Positions 7,898 to 14,679 of a DNA stretch of 23,033 bases are shown here, piece by piece. A program made the position numbers and the translations under genes. The DNA is from CAYRHN01 sp964424115 (GTDB taxonomy: Bacteria > Chloroflexota > Anaerolineae > Anaerolineales > Anaerolineaceae): NCBI GenBank assembly GCA_964424115.1, contig CAYRHN010000030.1, forward strand, positions 1 through 23,033. The letters run 5' to 3'. The stretch's first letter is position 1. Each line of letters opens with the position of its first letter. Below the pieces are notes generated by a model that saw only the letters and a program-made list of their open reading frames with translations, was not told where the DNA came from and made no database searches.

Positions 7898-8755
7898 ATG
7901 CCGGACAACGCACAATTGAATGATCTGGTGAATCAAGCGATTGGTGCATTTAATCGGGGAAATTACCGCGAAGCCGCCGGGTTTGCGGACCAGGCCCTGG
8001 CGTTGGATTTCGCCAACCCTCAAATCTGGGTTTTGCTGCACAGGATGACCGATTCCAAGAAATCCGTGGCTGAATTCCAGCACGATTTTACCCTCAAGTA
8101 TTATCCACACCAATTGGCTAACCTGGAGGTACAGAAAGCTGGGGGGCTCCTTTACCCCCCGTTTTCAGCAGCCTACCAGGCCCCCATTTACCCCTATCCC
8201 ATGGAACTGGTGGTCACCGAATACGCGGCTACCATGAACCTGGCAGGCAAACGCGAGACCCAATTCCAATTGAACAGCCGGGAGAAAAAAGGGCAATATT
8301 CCGGAGAGCTGATGGATGTCAGGAAACAGCTCTTGGGACGGGTGGAAGGCACTATAGAATATGAAAAACTTGGCGGGCTGATGTCTCTGGTCGGTAAAAA
8401 GATCAAGTCTGTAGAGCTTCGATTGACCGACACCCGGAATAGCTTGTTGGGCTTTGTCGTGGCGCAGCCGGGGGAGATCTTGTGGACGGTTTTGGATGCG
8501 GAACGCCGGCATTTTGCGAAATTGGAACAATATCCGATCGGCAACCGGTGCCAGATGATCGGGAATATGAACGTTGGCCTCACAGTTCAATCCACCCAGA
8601 GGATCGAACGCGGCACGACAGCCCTGTATTTCCGGCTGGATCAATTCGGCAATACTGGTTTGCTCTCCCCGCAAATCCAGCAGTTGATGTTTTTTGGCTT
8701 CCTGGTCCAATTGACCAATTATGCAGCTTATCAGATCACTTTCGCGATGGCTTGA
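7898..8755 (+). CDS. Uncharacterised protein with N-terminal TPR-like repeat
   Basis: A 285-residue protein. Residues about 5-45 look like one tetratricopeptide-type helical pair (AIGAFNRGNYREAAGFADQAL). The remainder (about 100-285) is a beta-rich domain ending in a hydrophobic segment (LMFFGFLVQLTNYAAYQI). Its WTVLDAERRHFAKLE stretch is reminiscent of LURP-one/scramblase-like Tubby-C folds, but this is a tentative fold guess, not a family match. The start is fixed by GGAGG 5 nt before the ATG, which lies 16 nt after the previous gene, so cotranscription with it is likely. The next gene appears to be a diverged relative of the C-terminal domain. Function is unknown. Confidence 0.8.
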   Translation: MPDNAQLNDLVNQAIGAFNRGNYREAAGFADQALALDFANPQIWVLLHRMTDSKKSVAEFQHDFTLKYYPHQLANLEVQKAGGLLYPPFSAAYQAPIYPYPMELVVTEYAATMNLAGKRETQFQLNSREKKGQYSGELMDVRKQLLGRVEGTIEYEKLGGLMSLVGKKIKSVELRLTDTRNSLLGFVVAQPGEILWTVLDAERRHFAKLEQYPIGNRCQMIGNMNVGLTVQSTQRIERGTTALYFRLDQFGNTGLLSPQIQQLMFFGFLVQLTNYAAYQITFAMA

Positions 8756-8776
8756 GGCCATCAGGAGATAACCACC

Positions 8777-9340
8777 ATGGCACCAGTCTCATTGCCGGCG
8801 GAGTGGATTGCGCGTACCACATTGGACTCCACTTCCATTCTGGGAGAAGGAACCAATTACGAGCTTACGGTGGACAATTTGAACGATTCGCTGCAGGGGG
8901 TCTGCATATCAGGCAACGATCGCCAACCATTCTTCTCCGTTCAGGGCAGGATGAAACTCTCCCGCCAGAAGAATTGGAAAGGCTTGCTGTTTAAGGTTGC
9001 GAACATTGAAGATGCCAGAATCGATCTGCTCTCTCCGCAAAAGGGGTTGTGGGCCACCATCCTTTTTTCCAAAGGAAACGAATATTGGACGATCCTGGAT
9101 GCCAATGGCAGCCCATTCTTATATGTACTGGACGCCAATCTGGGTTGGAAGTTGAATCTGGCGAATGTGCCTCTCACGGTAACGACCGGACTGCAAAACA
9201 GCATCGAGAGCGAGCGCATTGGAACCATGATCACCATCCACTGCGAGGCAGGCGCACTCCACCCGGCCCACCAACCCATCTTGCTGCCCGCAGCAATTTT
9301 TAGCTGCCATCTGCTGGCGCGCAGCATCTTGCTTGGTTAG
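8777..9340 (+). CDS. Uncharacterised protein related to the preceding gene's C-terminal domain
   Basis: A 187-residue protein without signal peptide. Its middle aligns by eye with the upstream protein: an AxIxL strand, a GLWATILF/LLGFVVAQ strand, then EYWTILDANGSPFLYV against ILWTVLDAERRHFAKL, and both end in a hydrophobic segment (here ILLPAAIFSCHLLARSILLG). This suggests tandem duplication followed by divergence, with loss or gain of the TPR-like N-terminus. The ATG is preceded by AGGAG at 8763-8767, 21 nt after the upstream stop, so it is probably in the same operon. No catalytic motif was seen. The C-terminal hydrophobic stretch could be a membrane anchor or part of the fold. Confidence 0.75.
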   Translation: MAPVSLPAEWIARTTLDSTSILGEGTNYELTVDNLNDSLQGVCISGNDRQPFFSVQGRMKLSRQKNWKGLLFKVANIEDARIDLLSPQKGLWATILFSKGNEYWTILDANGSPFLYVLDANLGWKLNLANVPLTVTTGLQNSIESERIGTMITIHCEAGALHPAHQPILLPAAIFSCHLLARSILLG

Positions 9341-9372
9341 CGGGTTCATCCGGCGTCATTCCTCAGGTGGAA

Positions 9373-9402
9373 AAAGGCGCCGCCTACCGCCTACCGGCCT
9401 TT
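9373..9402. terminator. Possible bidirectional terminator between convergent genes
   Basis: AAAGGC (9373-9378) and GCCTTT (9397-9402) are complementary around the polX stop codon. T-rich sequence follows on both strands (TTTGTTCTT on plus, GCCTTTTTCC on minus). The loop is long (18 nt) and contains a CTACCG duplication, so the assignment is moderate. Confidence 0.4.
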
Positions 9403-11115
9403 GTTCTTAATCCAGCCCAGGATCTTTTCCGGCTGCCAGGCGGTGAAGATGTGTTGCGCCTCGGCCCAGGCGCGCCGCGCCACCGAGACGCCGTAGATCC
9501 CCAGCGCCAGGTCGAGGGTGCTGTGTGCATCGGTGCTGATGGCCATGGGAATCCCCATCTCAACAGCCCGGCGGACATAAACCTCGTCCAGATCCAGGCG
9601 GGCCGGGTTGGAATTGATCTCCAATACCACGCCATGCTCGCGGGCTGCGGAAAGGATCGCCTCCCAATCCAGGTCGGCGCTTTCGCGGTGGTTGATCAGC
9701 CGCCCACTGGGGTGCCCGATGATGTCTACGTGCGGATTGCGGAGCGCGGAGAGCAGCCGCGCGGTGATGGCTTCGGCAGGTTGGCGAAGATTGGCGTGCA
9801 GCGAGGCTACCACGATATCGAGCTCTGCCAGAACCTCATCCGGGTAGTCCAACGTGCCGTCCGAGCGGATATCCACTTCTGCCCCGTGCAGCAGGCGGAT
9901 GGAATCTCCCAGTTGTGTTTGTGCATCCTGAATGGCCTGGCGCTGCTCTCGCAGGCGCTCCACGCTCAGTCCGCCTGCCACGCCCAGCCCGCCGGAGTGG
10001 TCGGTGATGGCGATCAGCTTTAGCCCGCGCAGTTGGGCGGCGCGTGCCATTTCAAGTATGGTGGCGCTGCCATCGCTCCAGGTGGTGTGCATGTGCAGAT
10101 CGGCGGTCAGGTCGCCGGGCACTACCAGGTGGGGCAGGCTGCCTGCCAGCGCCGCCTGGATCTCACCGCGGTCCTCGCGCAATTCCGGAGGGATCCAGGG
10201 CAGTCCCAACGCAGCATATACGCCTTCTTCATCGGCAAAGAGTTGTTCCTGGCCGTTTGCATCTTGAATGGCACGTTCAGAGAGCGAAAGCTCGCGTTTT
10301 TGGGCCAGTTCGCGCAGGCGTACATTGTGATCCTTGGAGCCGCTGACAAACTGCCAGAGCGTACCAAAGCGCTCTGGCGGCTGCGCCCAAAGCTGCATGG
10401 TGATGCCGCTGTCCAGCTCGATGCTGGATTTGTTCTCTCCTTGGCCCAACACACGCGCCACTTCCGGCGCGGAAGTGAAGGCTTGCATTAATGGCAGGGG
10501 ATCGGTGCAGGCCGCCACCAGATCCAGATCCCCGACTGTGGCGCGCCAGCGGCGCAGGCTTCCGGCGGCTTCCAGGCGCACCACGCCGGGGATGCCGCGC
10601 AATTGCTCGATCCAGCGCTGTACGATCGGGCGGGCGGTGCCCAGCAGCATGCGTTTGCTGCGCCGCGCCAGGGCTTCGATCCCGGTCAGGATGCGTGCTT
10701 CGGATTTCTCTCCCAGGCCGGGCAAATGGCGCAGCTTGCCTGCCCGCGCGGCGGCTTCCAGCTCGGCCAGGGTGGTGATTCCGCCTTGCTTCCAGAACAG
10801 GGCGGCTTTCTTGGGACCCACATCCGGCACCTGCAGCAGGTCGATCAAGCTGGGCGGCACTTCCTGCTCCAGTCGTTCAAGGAATTGTAATTTTCCGGTA
10901 TCCAGCAGCTCGCCAATCTTTTCGGAAATGGCCTTGCCTACGCCGGGAATCTCGGTCAGACGCCCCTGGCGGTAGAGCGTATCTGCGTTCTCAGCCAGGT
11001 TGCGCAGGCTGTCGGAGGCCTTGCGGTAGGCCAGGAATTTGTAAATGATCTCCCCCTTGATCTCCAGTAGATCGGCGATGCGGGTAAATACATTGGCAAG
11101 CTCTTCATTATTCAT
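9391..11115 (-). CDS. polX: PolX-family DNA polymerase / PHP-domain protein
   Basis: A 574-residue protein with the bacterial PolX layout: N-terminal helical 8-kDa-like region, helix-hairpin-helix segments (about 54-62 IPGVGKAI, 96-104 VPDVGPKKA, 131-136 LPGLGE), nucleotidyltransferase motif GSLRRWRATVGDLDL (185-199, D196 and D198), and a C-terminal PHP domain. PHP metal ligands look intact: H341, H343, D348, H373, E413, H440, H468, D529 and H531. The family fills short gaps in repair and the PHP domain gives 3'-5' exonuclease or AP-endonuclease activity. Oddly, where the third catalytic Asp is expected (VDLRVV in relatives) the sequence reads MQLWAQ, with Gln at 241, so polymerase activity may be reduced or lost. 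The ATG at 11115 sits about 7 nt after a TATAAT, implying a leaderless mRNA. It diverges from rho. Confidence 0.92.
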   Translation of the reverse strand: MNNEELANVFTRIADLLEIKGEIIYKFLAYRKASDSLRNLAENADTLYRQGRLTEIPGVGKAISEKIGELLDTGKLQFLERLEQEVPPSLIDLLQVPDVGPKKAALFWKQGGITTLAELEAAARAGKLRHLPGLGEKSEARILTGIEALARRSKRMLLGTARPIVQRWIEQLRGIPGVVRLEAAGSLRRWRATVGDLDLVAACTDPLPLMQAFTSAPEVARVLGQGENKSSIELDSGITMQLWAQPPERFGTLWQFVSGSKDHNVRLRELAQKRELSLSERAIQDANGQEQLFADEEGVYAALGLPWIPPELREDRGEIQAALAGSLPHLVVPGDLTADLHMHTTWSDGSATILEMARAAQLRGLKLIAITDHSGGLGVAGGLSVERLREQRQAIQDAQTQLGDSIRLLHGAEVDIRSDGTLDYPDEVLAELDIVVASLHANLRQPAEAITARLLSALRNPHVDIIGHPSGRLINHRESADLDWEAILSAAREHGVVLEINSNPARLDLDEVYVRRAVEMGIPMAISTDAHSTLDLALGIYGVSVARRAWAEAQHIFTAWQPEKILGWIKNKGR

Positions 11116-11121
11116 AGAAGT

Positions 11122-11127
11122 ATTATA
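11122..11127 (-). promoter_or_regulatory. -10 box of polX; leaderless geometry
   Basis: TATAAT on the minus strand is followed by six bases and then the polX ATG, so transcription would be expected to begin at or next to the start codon. No Shine-Dalgarno sequence is present. The -35 region is weak. Confidence 0.6.
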
Positions 11128-11238
11128 GCGCAAGCACAGGAGAAAACCTGAAGGGAACAGGGCGCCAAAGACTAGAAAACCCGGAAAATTAAAAGCCTAG
11201 CAATTGAAATTTCTTACATAATCTTAATCTAAACCGGG

Positions 11239-11244
11239 TATAAT
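11239..11244 (+). promoter_or_regulatory. Possible distal rho promoter -10 box
   Basis: TATAAT about 260 nt before rho. A TTACAT -35-like box lies 19 nt upstream, at a wide spacing. RNA from here would run into the hairpin at 11328-11348. Confidence 0.4.
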
Positions 11245-11293
11245 GTCACATGCTTGTGGATGAACTCACAGTTGATAGGCTTACTTTGCGCGC

Positions 11294-11322
11294 TTGCGTT
11301 AAAAATATCGGCATGCTATAAT
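11294..11322 (+). promoter_or_regulatory. Main rho promoter
   Basis: TTGCGT (11294-11299), a 17-nt spacer and TATAAT (11317-11322) with an extended TGC just before it. This is a good vegetative-sigma promoter; the transcript would start near 11329 and carry a leader of about 175 nt. Confidence 0.75.
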
Positions 11323-11327
11323 CTGAA

Positions 11328-11348
11328 GGGTCAAGTGACTTGTAACCC
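11328..11348 (+). other. Hairpin at the 5' end of the rho leader
   Basis: GGGT/ACCC and CAAG/CTTG stems stack with a TA bulge and a TGA loop, followed by CCTTTTC. It would cap RNA from the main promoter or act as a weak terminator for RNA from the distal one. Confidence 0.45.
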
Positions 11349-11503
11349 CTTTTCACGGTTTGTCAGTGCACAATCGGGTATAGTGCCTGCGAGCCATTCA
11401 CCGGTAAGTGTTTAGATACTTTACATTGCCGAACAAGCCCACCAACTGCGGTTGAGCCTGATGTGCTTTAACTGCCATAATTCATCCCCAAACGAGAAAA
11501 CCT

Positions 11504-12778
11504 ATGAAAATGACTGAACTTGAAAATGCTCCGCTGGCCTCATTGCGGCAAATGGCAGCGGAACTGAATATCCCCAACGCCGCTCGCTTGAAAAAAGAGA
11601 ATTTGATGATCCGCATCCGCCAGGCCGAAGCTGAAAAGGAAGGTCTGGAGGTGCGCGGCGGTGTTTTGGAGATCATGAGCGAGGGAGTGGGGTTTTTACG
11701 CACCAATTACCAGGTGGGAAACGAGGATGTTTACGTCTCCCAGGCCCAACTGCGCCGTTATGACCTGCGCAGTGGCGACCTGGTCATTGGGCAGGTGCGC
11801 CCGCCGCGCGAGGCGGAGCGTCATTACGGCCTGCTCAAAGTCGAATCGATCAATGCGGTGGACGTGGATGACATGCGCCAGCGCAAGACCTTTGAAAGCC
11901 TGACCCCTATCTTCCCGGACAAGCGCTTTGATCTGGAGACCGACCGCAACGCCTTGGCCACCCGCCTGATCAACCTGATCGCCCCCATCGGGCGCGGGCA
12001 GCGCGGGATGATTGTCTCGCCGCCCAAGGCCGGCAAGACCACCATCCTCAAACAGATCGCTAACGCGATCTCCTCCAAGCATCCTGAGGTGCACCTGATC
12101 ATGTGCCTGATCGGCGAGCGTCCCGAGGAAGTGACCGATATGGACCGCTCGGTAGATGCCGAAGTGGTCTCTTCCACTTTCGACGAGCCGGTCAACCTGC
12201 ACGTGCGCGCAGCTGAGATCACCCTGGAACGCGCCAAACGCCTGGTGGAGATTGGCCGGGATGTGGTGATCCTGATGGATTCGCTCACCCGCCTGGCACG
12301 CGCCTACAACCTGACCGTCAACCCCTCCGGGCGCACGCTGTCCGGCGGCATGGACCCCTCGGCCCTTTACCCGCCCAAGCGTTTCTTTGGCGCGGCGCGC
12401 AACCTGGAAGAGGGCGGTTCGTTGACCATCATCGCCACCGCGCTGGTGGACACCGGCTCGCGCCTGGATGATGTGGTCTATGAGGAGTTCAAAGGCACGG
12501 GCAATATGGAACTGCATCTCTCGCGCCGCCTGCAAGAACGGCGCACCTTCCCGGCCATCGATATCGAACGTTCATCCACCCGGCGCGAAGAACTGCTGCT
12601 TGGGCCGGATATTCTGCCGCGTGTGTGGTTGATGCGGCGTATGTATCTGCAAATGATTGCTTCGCAGCCGCAAGGCGCGGGCATGGATGTTGCGGTAGCT
12701 ACCGAAGCTCTGATTCAAAAAATGAACAAGACCCGCACCAACCAGGAATTTTTGCAGAACTTGACGGAGGATATGTGA
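11504..12778 (+). CDS. rho: Transcription termination factor Rho
   Basis: A 424-residue hexameric RNA helicase that ends transcription by translocating along nascent RNA. Seen in order: Rho N-terminal helical domain (about 5-45), a cold-shock-like RNA-binding domain (about 50-120, GGVLEIMSEGVGFLRTNY and DVYVSQAQLRRYDLRSGD), and a RecA-like ATPase with Walker A SPPKAGKTT (172-180) and Walker B VVILMD (254-259) followed by SLTRLARAYN. The secondary-channel signature GGMDPSALYPPKRFFGAARN is also present. Length matches the family. The ribosome binding site is weak, and a second Met two codons later is an alternative start. A promoter with a C-rich leader precedes it. Its last codons overlap the start of the M23 peptidase gene, so the two are probably translationally coupled. 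Confidence 0.98.
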   Translation: MKMTELENAPLASLRQMAAELNIPNAARLKKENLMIRIRQAEAEKEGLEVRGGVLEIMSEGVGFLRTNYQVGNEDVYVSQAQLRRYDLRSGDLVIGQVRPPREAERHYGLLKVESINAVDVDDMRQRKTFESLTPIFPDKRFDLETDRNALATRLINLIAPIGRGQRGMIVSPPKAGKTTILKQIANAISSKHPEVHLIMCLIGERPEEVTDMDRSVDAEVVSSTFDEPVNLHVRAAEITLERAKRLVEIGRDVVILMDSLTRLARAYNLTVNPSGRTLSGGMDPSALYPPKRFFGAARNLEEGGSLTIIATALVDTGSRLDDVVYEEFKGTGNMELHLSRRLQERRTFPAIDIERSSTRREELLLGPDILPRVWLMRRMYLQMIASQPQGAGMDVAVATEALIQKMNKTRTNQEFLQNLTEDM

Positions 12779-13857
12779 ACCTTGGCAAGCTAAACCAGAC
12801 CCCCCGGGCATCTGCTTCCGGCCGGCTGGTTTCCTTACTTTTTTGGGGGATCGCTGCCGCGATGGTGGCTTTAATGGTGTTCTTCCTGGTTTCGCGCAAC
12901 AATACCAGCGCTTCGGCTACCAACCTACCCCAATCTCAGGCGCAGTCGAATAACCCCCAGAACAATCCGCCGGATGTGCCTATGCCCTCCTTTGCTCCCG
13001 CGATCGAGGCGTCGGTGTCACGCCTGGCGCGCCTGCACACCCAGGTACCCGATGAACGCCCGCGTTACAAGACGGTCGATTACACTATCGAAGAAGGCGA
13101 TTCGCTCTTTGCCATCGCTAAGACCTACAATATTGAACCCGAATCGATCCTCTTCTCCAATTACGATGTGCTCAACGACAATCCCGATGAGCTGGCCGTG
13201 GGGCAAACTTTACGCATCCCGCCGGTGGACGGTATTTACTACCAATGGGAAGAGGGCGACACGGTGCAGAAAGTGGCGGAGCGTTATCAGGCCGATCCTG
13301 AGGCGATCCTGGGATACCCGGGCAACAACCTGGATATGACCGACCCTAAGATCGAACCCGGGCAGTATGTGATGATCCCTGGCGGCAAACGCGAGTTCAA
13401 GAGCTGGGTGGTTGCCACCATCTGGGCGCCCAGTTCCGGCGCAACCAAGACCATCAGCGGCCAGTGTGAGGTGCAAAGCTGGGTGCTCGGCACCGGCTCA
13501 TTCATCTGGCCCACTACCGAGCGCTATCTCTCCGGCAACGACTACTGGTCTGGCCACCTGGGCATTGATATTGCCGCCTCGGTGGGCAACCCGGTCTATG
13601 CTGCAGACAGCGGCGTGGTGGTCGCTGCCGGCTGGAATTCGCACGGCTATGGCAACATGGTGATGATCGACCACGGCAACGGCTTCCACACCGTCTATGC
13701 CCACTTGAGCTCGGTGCGGGTCAGTTGCGGCAGCGGGGTCAGCCGTGGGCAGGTGGTCGGTTATGCGGGCAGCACGGGCAACTCCACCGGTCCCCACCTG
13801 CACTTCGAGATCCGCTACTTCGGTTCTTTTGTCAATCCCTGGTCGTATCTAAATTAA
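12775..13857 (+). CDS. Membrane-anchored LysM / M23 peptidoglycan endopeptidase
   Basis: A 360-residue protein starting at GTG, which overlaps the rho stop by 4 nt (GTGA) and has GGAGG 4 nt upstream. One transmembrane helix (about 18-40) anchors it, followed by a Gln/Asn/Pro-rich linker, two LysM modules (about 102-149, DYTIEEGDSLFAIAKTYNI, and about 155-203), and a C-terminal M23 (LytM-like) domain. Zinc and catalytic residues look intact: H261 and D265 in SGHLGIDIA, H310 in YAHL, and H341/H343 in GPHLHFE. The family cuts peptidoglycan cross-links or acts as an activator of other hydrolases. Cys231 and Cys318 could form a disulfide. Reading further upstream in the same frame would overlap rho by about 150 nt and is rejected. 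Confidence 0.93.
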   Translation: MNLGKLNQTPRASASGRLVSLLFWGIAAAMVALMVFFLVSRNNTSASATNLPQSQAQSNNPQNNPPDVPMPSFAPAIEASVSRLARLHTQVPDERPRYKTVDYTIEEGDSLFAIAKTYNIEPESILFSNYDVLNDNPDELAVGQTLRIPPVDGIYYQWEEGDTVQKVAERYQADPEAILGYPGNNLDMTDPKIEPGQYVMIPGGKREFKSWVVATIWAPSSGATKTISGQCEVQSWVLGTGSFIWPTTERYLSGNDYWSGHLGIDIAASVGNPVYAADSGVVVAAGWNSHGYGNMVMIDHGNGFHTVYAHLSSVRVSCGSGVSRGQVVGYAGSTGNSTGPHLHFEIRYFGSFVNPWSYLN

Positions 13858-13860
13858 GTC

Positions 13861-13949
13861 CTTCATCACGAAGAAACAATGAAAATAAGGCGCACAAAGT
13901 TTTGATAGGCTTTGTGCGCCTGTGTGTTTTCGTGCTATTGTGGTGAAAG
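13861..13949. terminator. Nested palindrome, probable bidirectional terminator
   Basis: A perfect 12-bp inverted repeat (13888-13899 with 13910-13921, 10-nt loop) lies between the convergent M23 and sulfite-oxidase-like genes. Outer complementary segments CACGAA/TTCGTG and TTCA/TGAA extend it to about 86 nt. A T-rich stretch follows on the minus strand (TTATTTTC) and a weaker one on plus. It resembles a dispersed palindromic repeat as well as a terminator. Confidence 0.6.
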
Positions 13950-13952
13950 CAA

Positions 13953-14591
13953 TTACCCGAAGCGCTCTTCTTTCCATACGTCGGCTTCGTTGTGATAGCC
14001 GGCCAATTCCCAGAAGCCTTTTCGGTCCTGTTCCATGAATTCCAGGCCGCGCAGCCACTTGGCGCCTTTCCAGAAATACGGCACCATCAGTTCATCTCTC
14101 CCCAGAATTTTTCCGACAATCCCGCGCAACGGATAGCCGTGGTCAGGCGTAATCGGCGCGCCGTCGTAATGGGTGGCCATCAGGAAATTGTCGGCCAGCA
14201 CGATCTCCAGCGGTAGGTTGACGGTGAAGCCGTACTCGGCATGCTGCATCACGTAGTGGGCGGTGGGCTTGAGCTTGAGCAGCCCGGCCTCCAGCAGCGT
14301 ACGTACTGAAACGCCTTCCCAGGCGGTATCAAACTTGCTCCACTTGGTCACACAGTGGATATCCATCACCAGCTTGGTGCGCGGCAGGGCATTGAATTCG
14401 GCCCAGTTCAACTCGAACGGTTTTTCCACCTCGCCCCAGGCGCGGAAGCTCCAGGTGGCGGGGTTGAAGGTGGGCACCGGGCCGTAGTGCAGGACCGGGA
14501 AGCGGTTGGTCAGGGACTGGCCTGGCGGCATGCGTCCGGCCTTGCGCATTTCCTCTTCTTCTTGCTTGCGGCGGAAGATGTTTTCCAGCAT
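13953..14591 (-). CDS. Sulfite-oxidase-fold molybdopterin protein (cytoplasmic)
   Basis: A 212-residue protein of the sulfite oxidase/YedY-like molybdopterin-binding fold. The Mo-ligating cysteine is expected in MDIHCVTKWS (C80), with WEGVSVRTLLE, HAEYGFTVNLPLE and YPLRGIVGKILGRDELMVPYFWKGAKW following in family order. It lacks a Tat or Sec signal, a haem partner and the C-terminal dimerisation domain of true sulfite oxidases, so it is a short standalone member like those found in many bacteria and archaea with unassigned substrate. The start is supported by AGAGGTG before the ATG and by a consensus promoter just upstream. It is transcribed alone, convergent with the M23 gene. No molybdopterin biosynthesis gene is nearby. 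Confidence 0.88.
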   Translation of the reverse strand: MLENIFRRKQEEEEMRKAGRMPPGQSLTNRFPVLHYGPVPTFNPATWSFRAWGEVEKPFELNWAEFNALPRTKLVMDIHCVTKWSKFDTAWEGVSVRTLLEAGLLKLKPTAHYVMQHAEYGFTVNLPLEIVLADNFLMATHYDGAPITPDHGYPLRGIVGKILGRDELMVPYFWKGAKWLRGLEFMEQDRKGFWELAGYHNEADVWKEERFG

Positions 14592-14609
14592 AGGTCACCT
14601 CTTGCAGGT

Positions 14610-14637
14610 ATTATAGCCAATTTCAGGCGGTTGTCAA
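14610..14637 (-). promoter_or_regulatory. Consensus promoter of the sulfite-oxidase-like gene
   Basis: On the minus strand TTGACA (14632-14637), a 16-nt spacer and TATAAT (14610-14615) match the vegetative consensus exactly. The -35 box overlaps the U-tract of the preceding S1 gene's terminator. Confidence 0.85.
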
Positions 14638-14667
14638 AAAAATCCCCCGGGCTTTCGCTCGGGGGAT
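14636..14667 (-). terminator. Intrinsic terminator of the S1-domain gene
   Basis: An 8-bp GC-rich stem (ATCCCCCG at 14660-14667 and CGGGGGAT at 14642-14649 in minus RNA) with an inner GC pair is followed by a run of seven U residues. It begins about 12 nt past the gene's stop codon. Confidence 0.92.
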
Positions 14668-14679
14668 CTAGGCTGCTAA

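Larger units (their letters stand above)
11116..11503. promoter_or_regulatory. 388-nt divergent regulatory region between polX and rho
   Basis: No gene or tRNA is visible here. It holds the polX -10 box, two candidate plus-strand -10 boxes for rho (11239-11244 and 11317-11322), a hairpin at 11328-11348, and a C-rich, G-poor stretch at about 11424-11500 before the rho ATG. The last part could serve as a Rho utilisation site. Confidence 0.6.

Noticed and set aside
12625..12774. Longer in-frame start for the M23 peptidase gene
   Set aside because: It would overlap rho by about 150 nt and has no signal-like N-terminus; the GTG at 12775 has GGAGG at good spacing.
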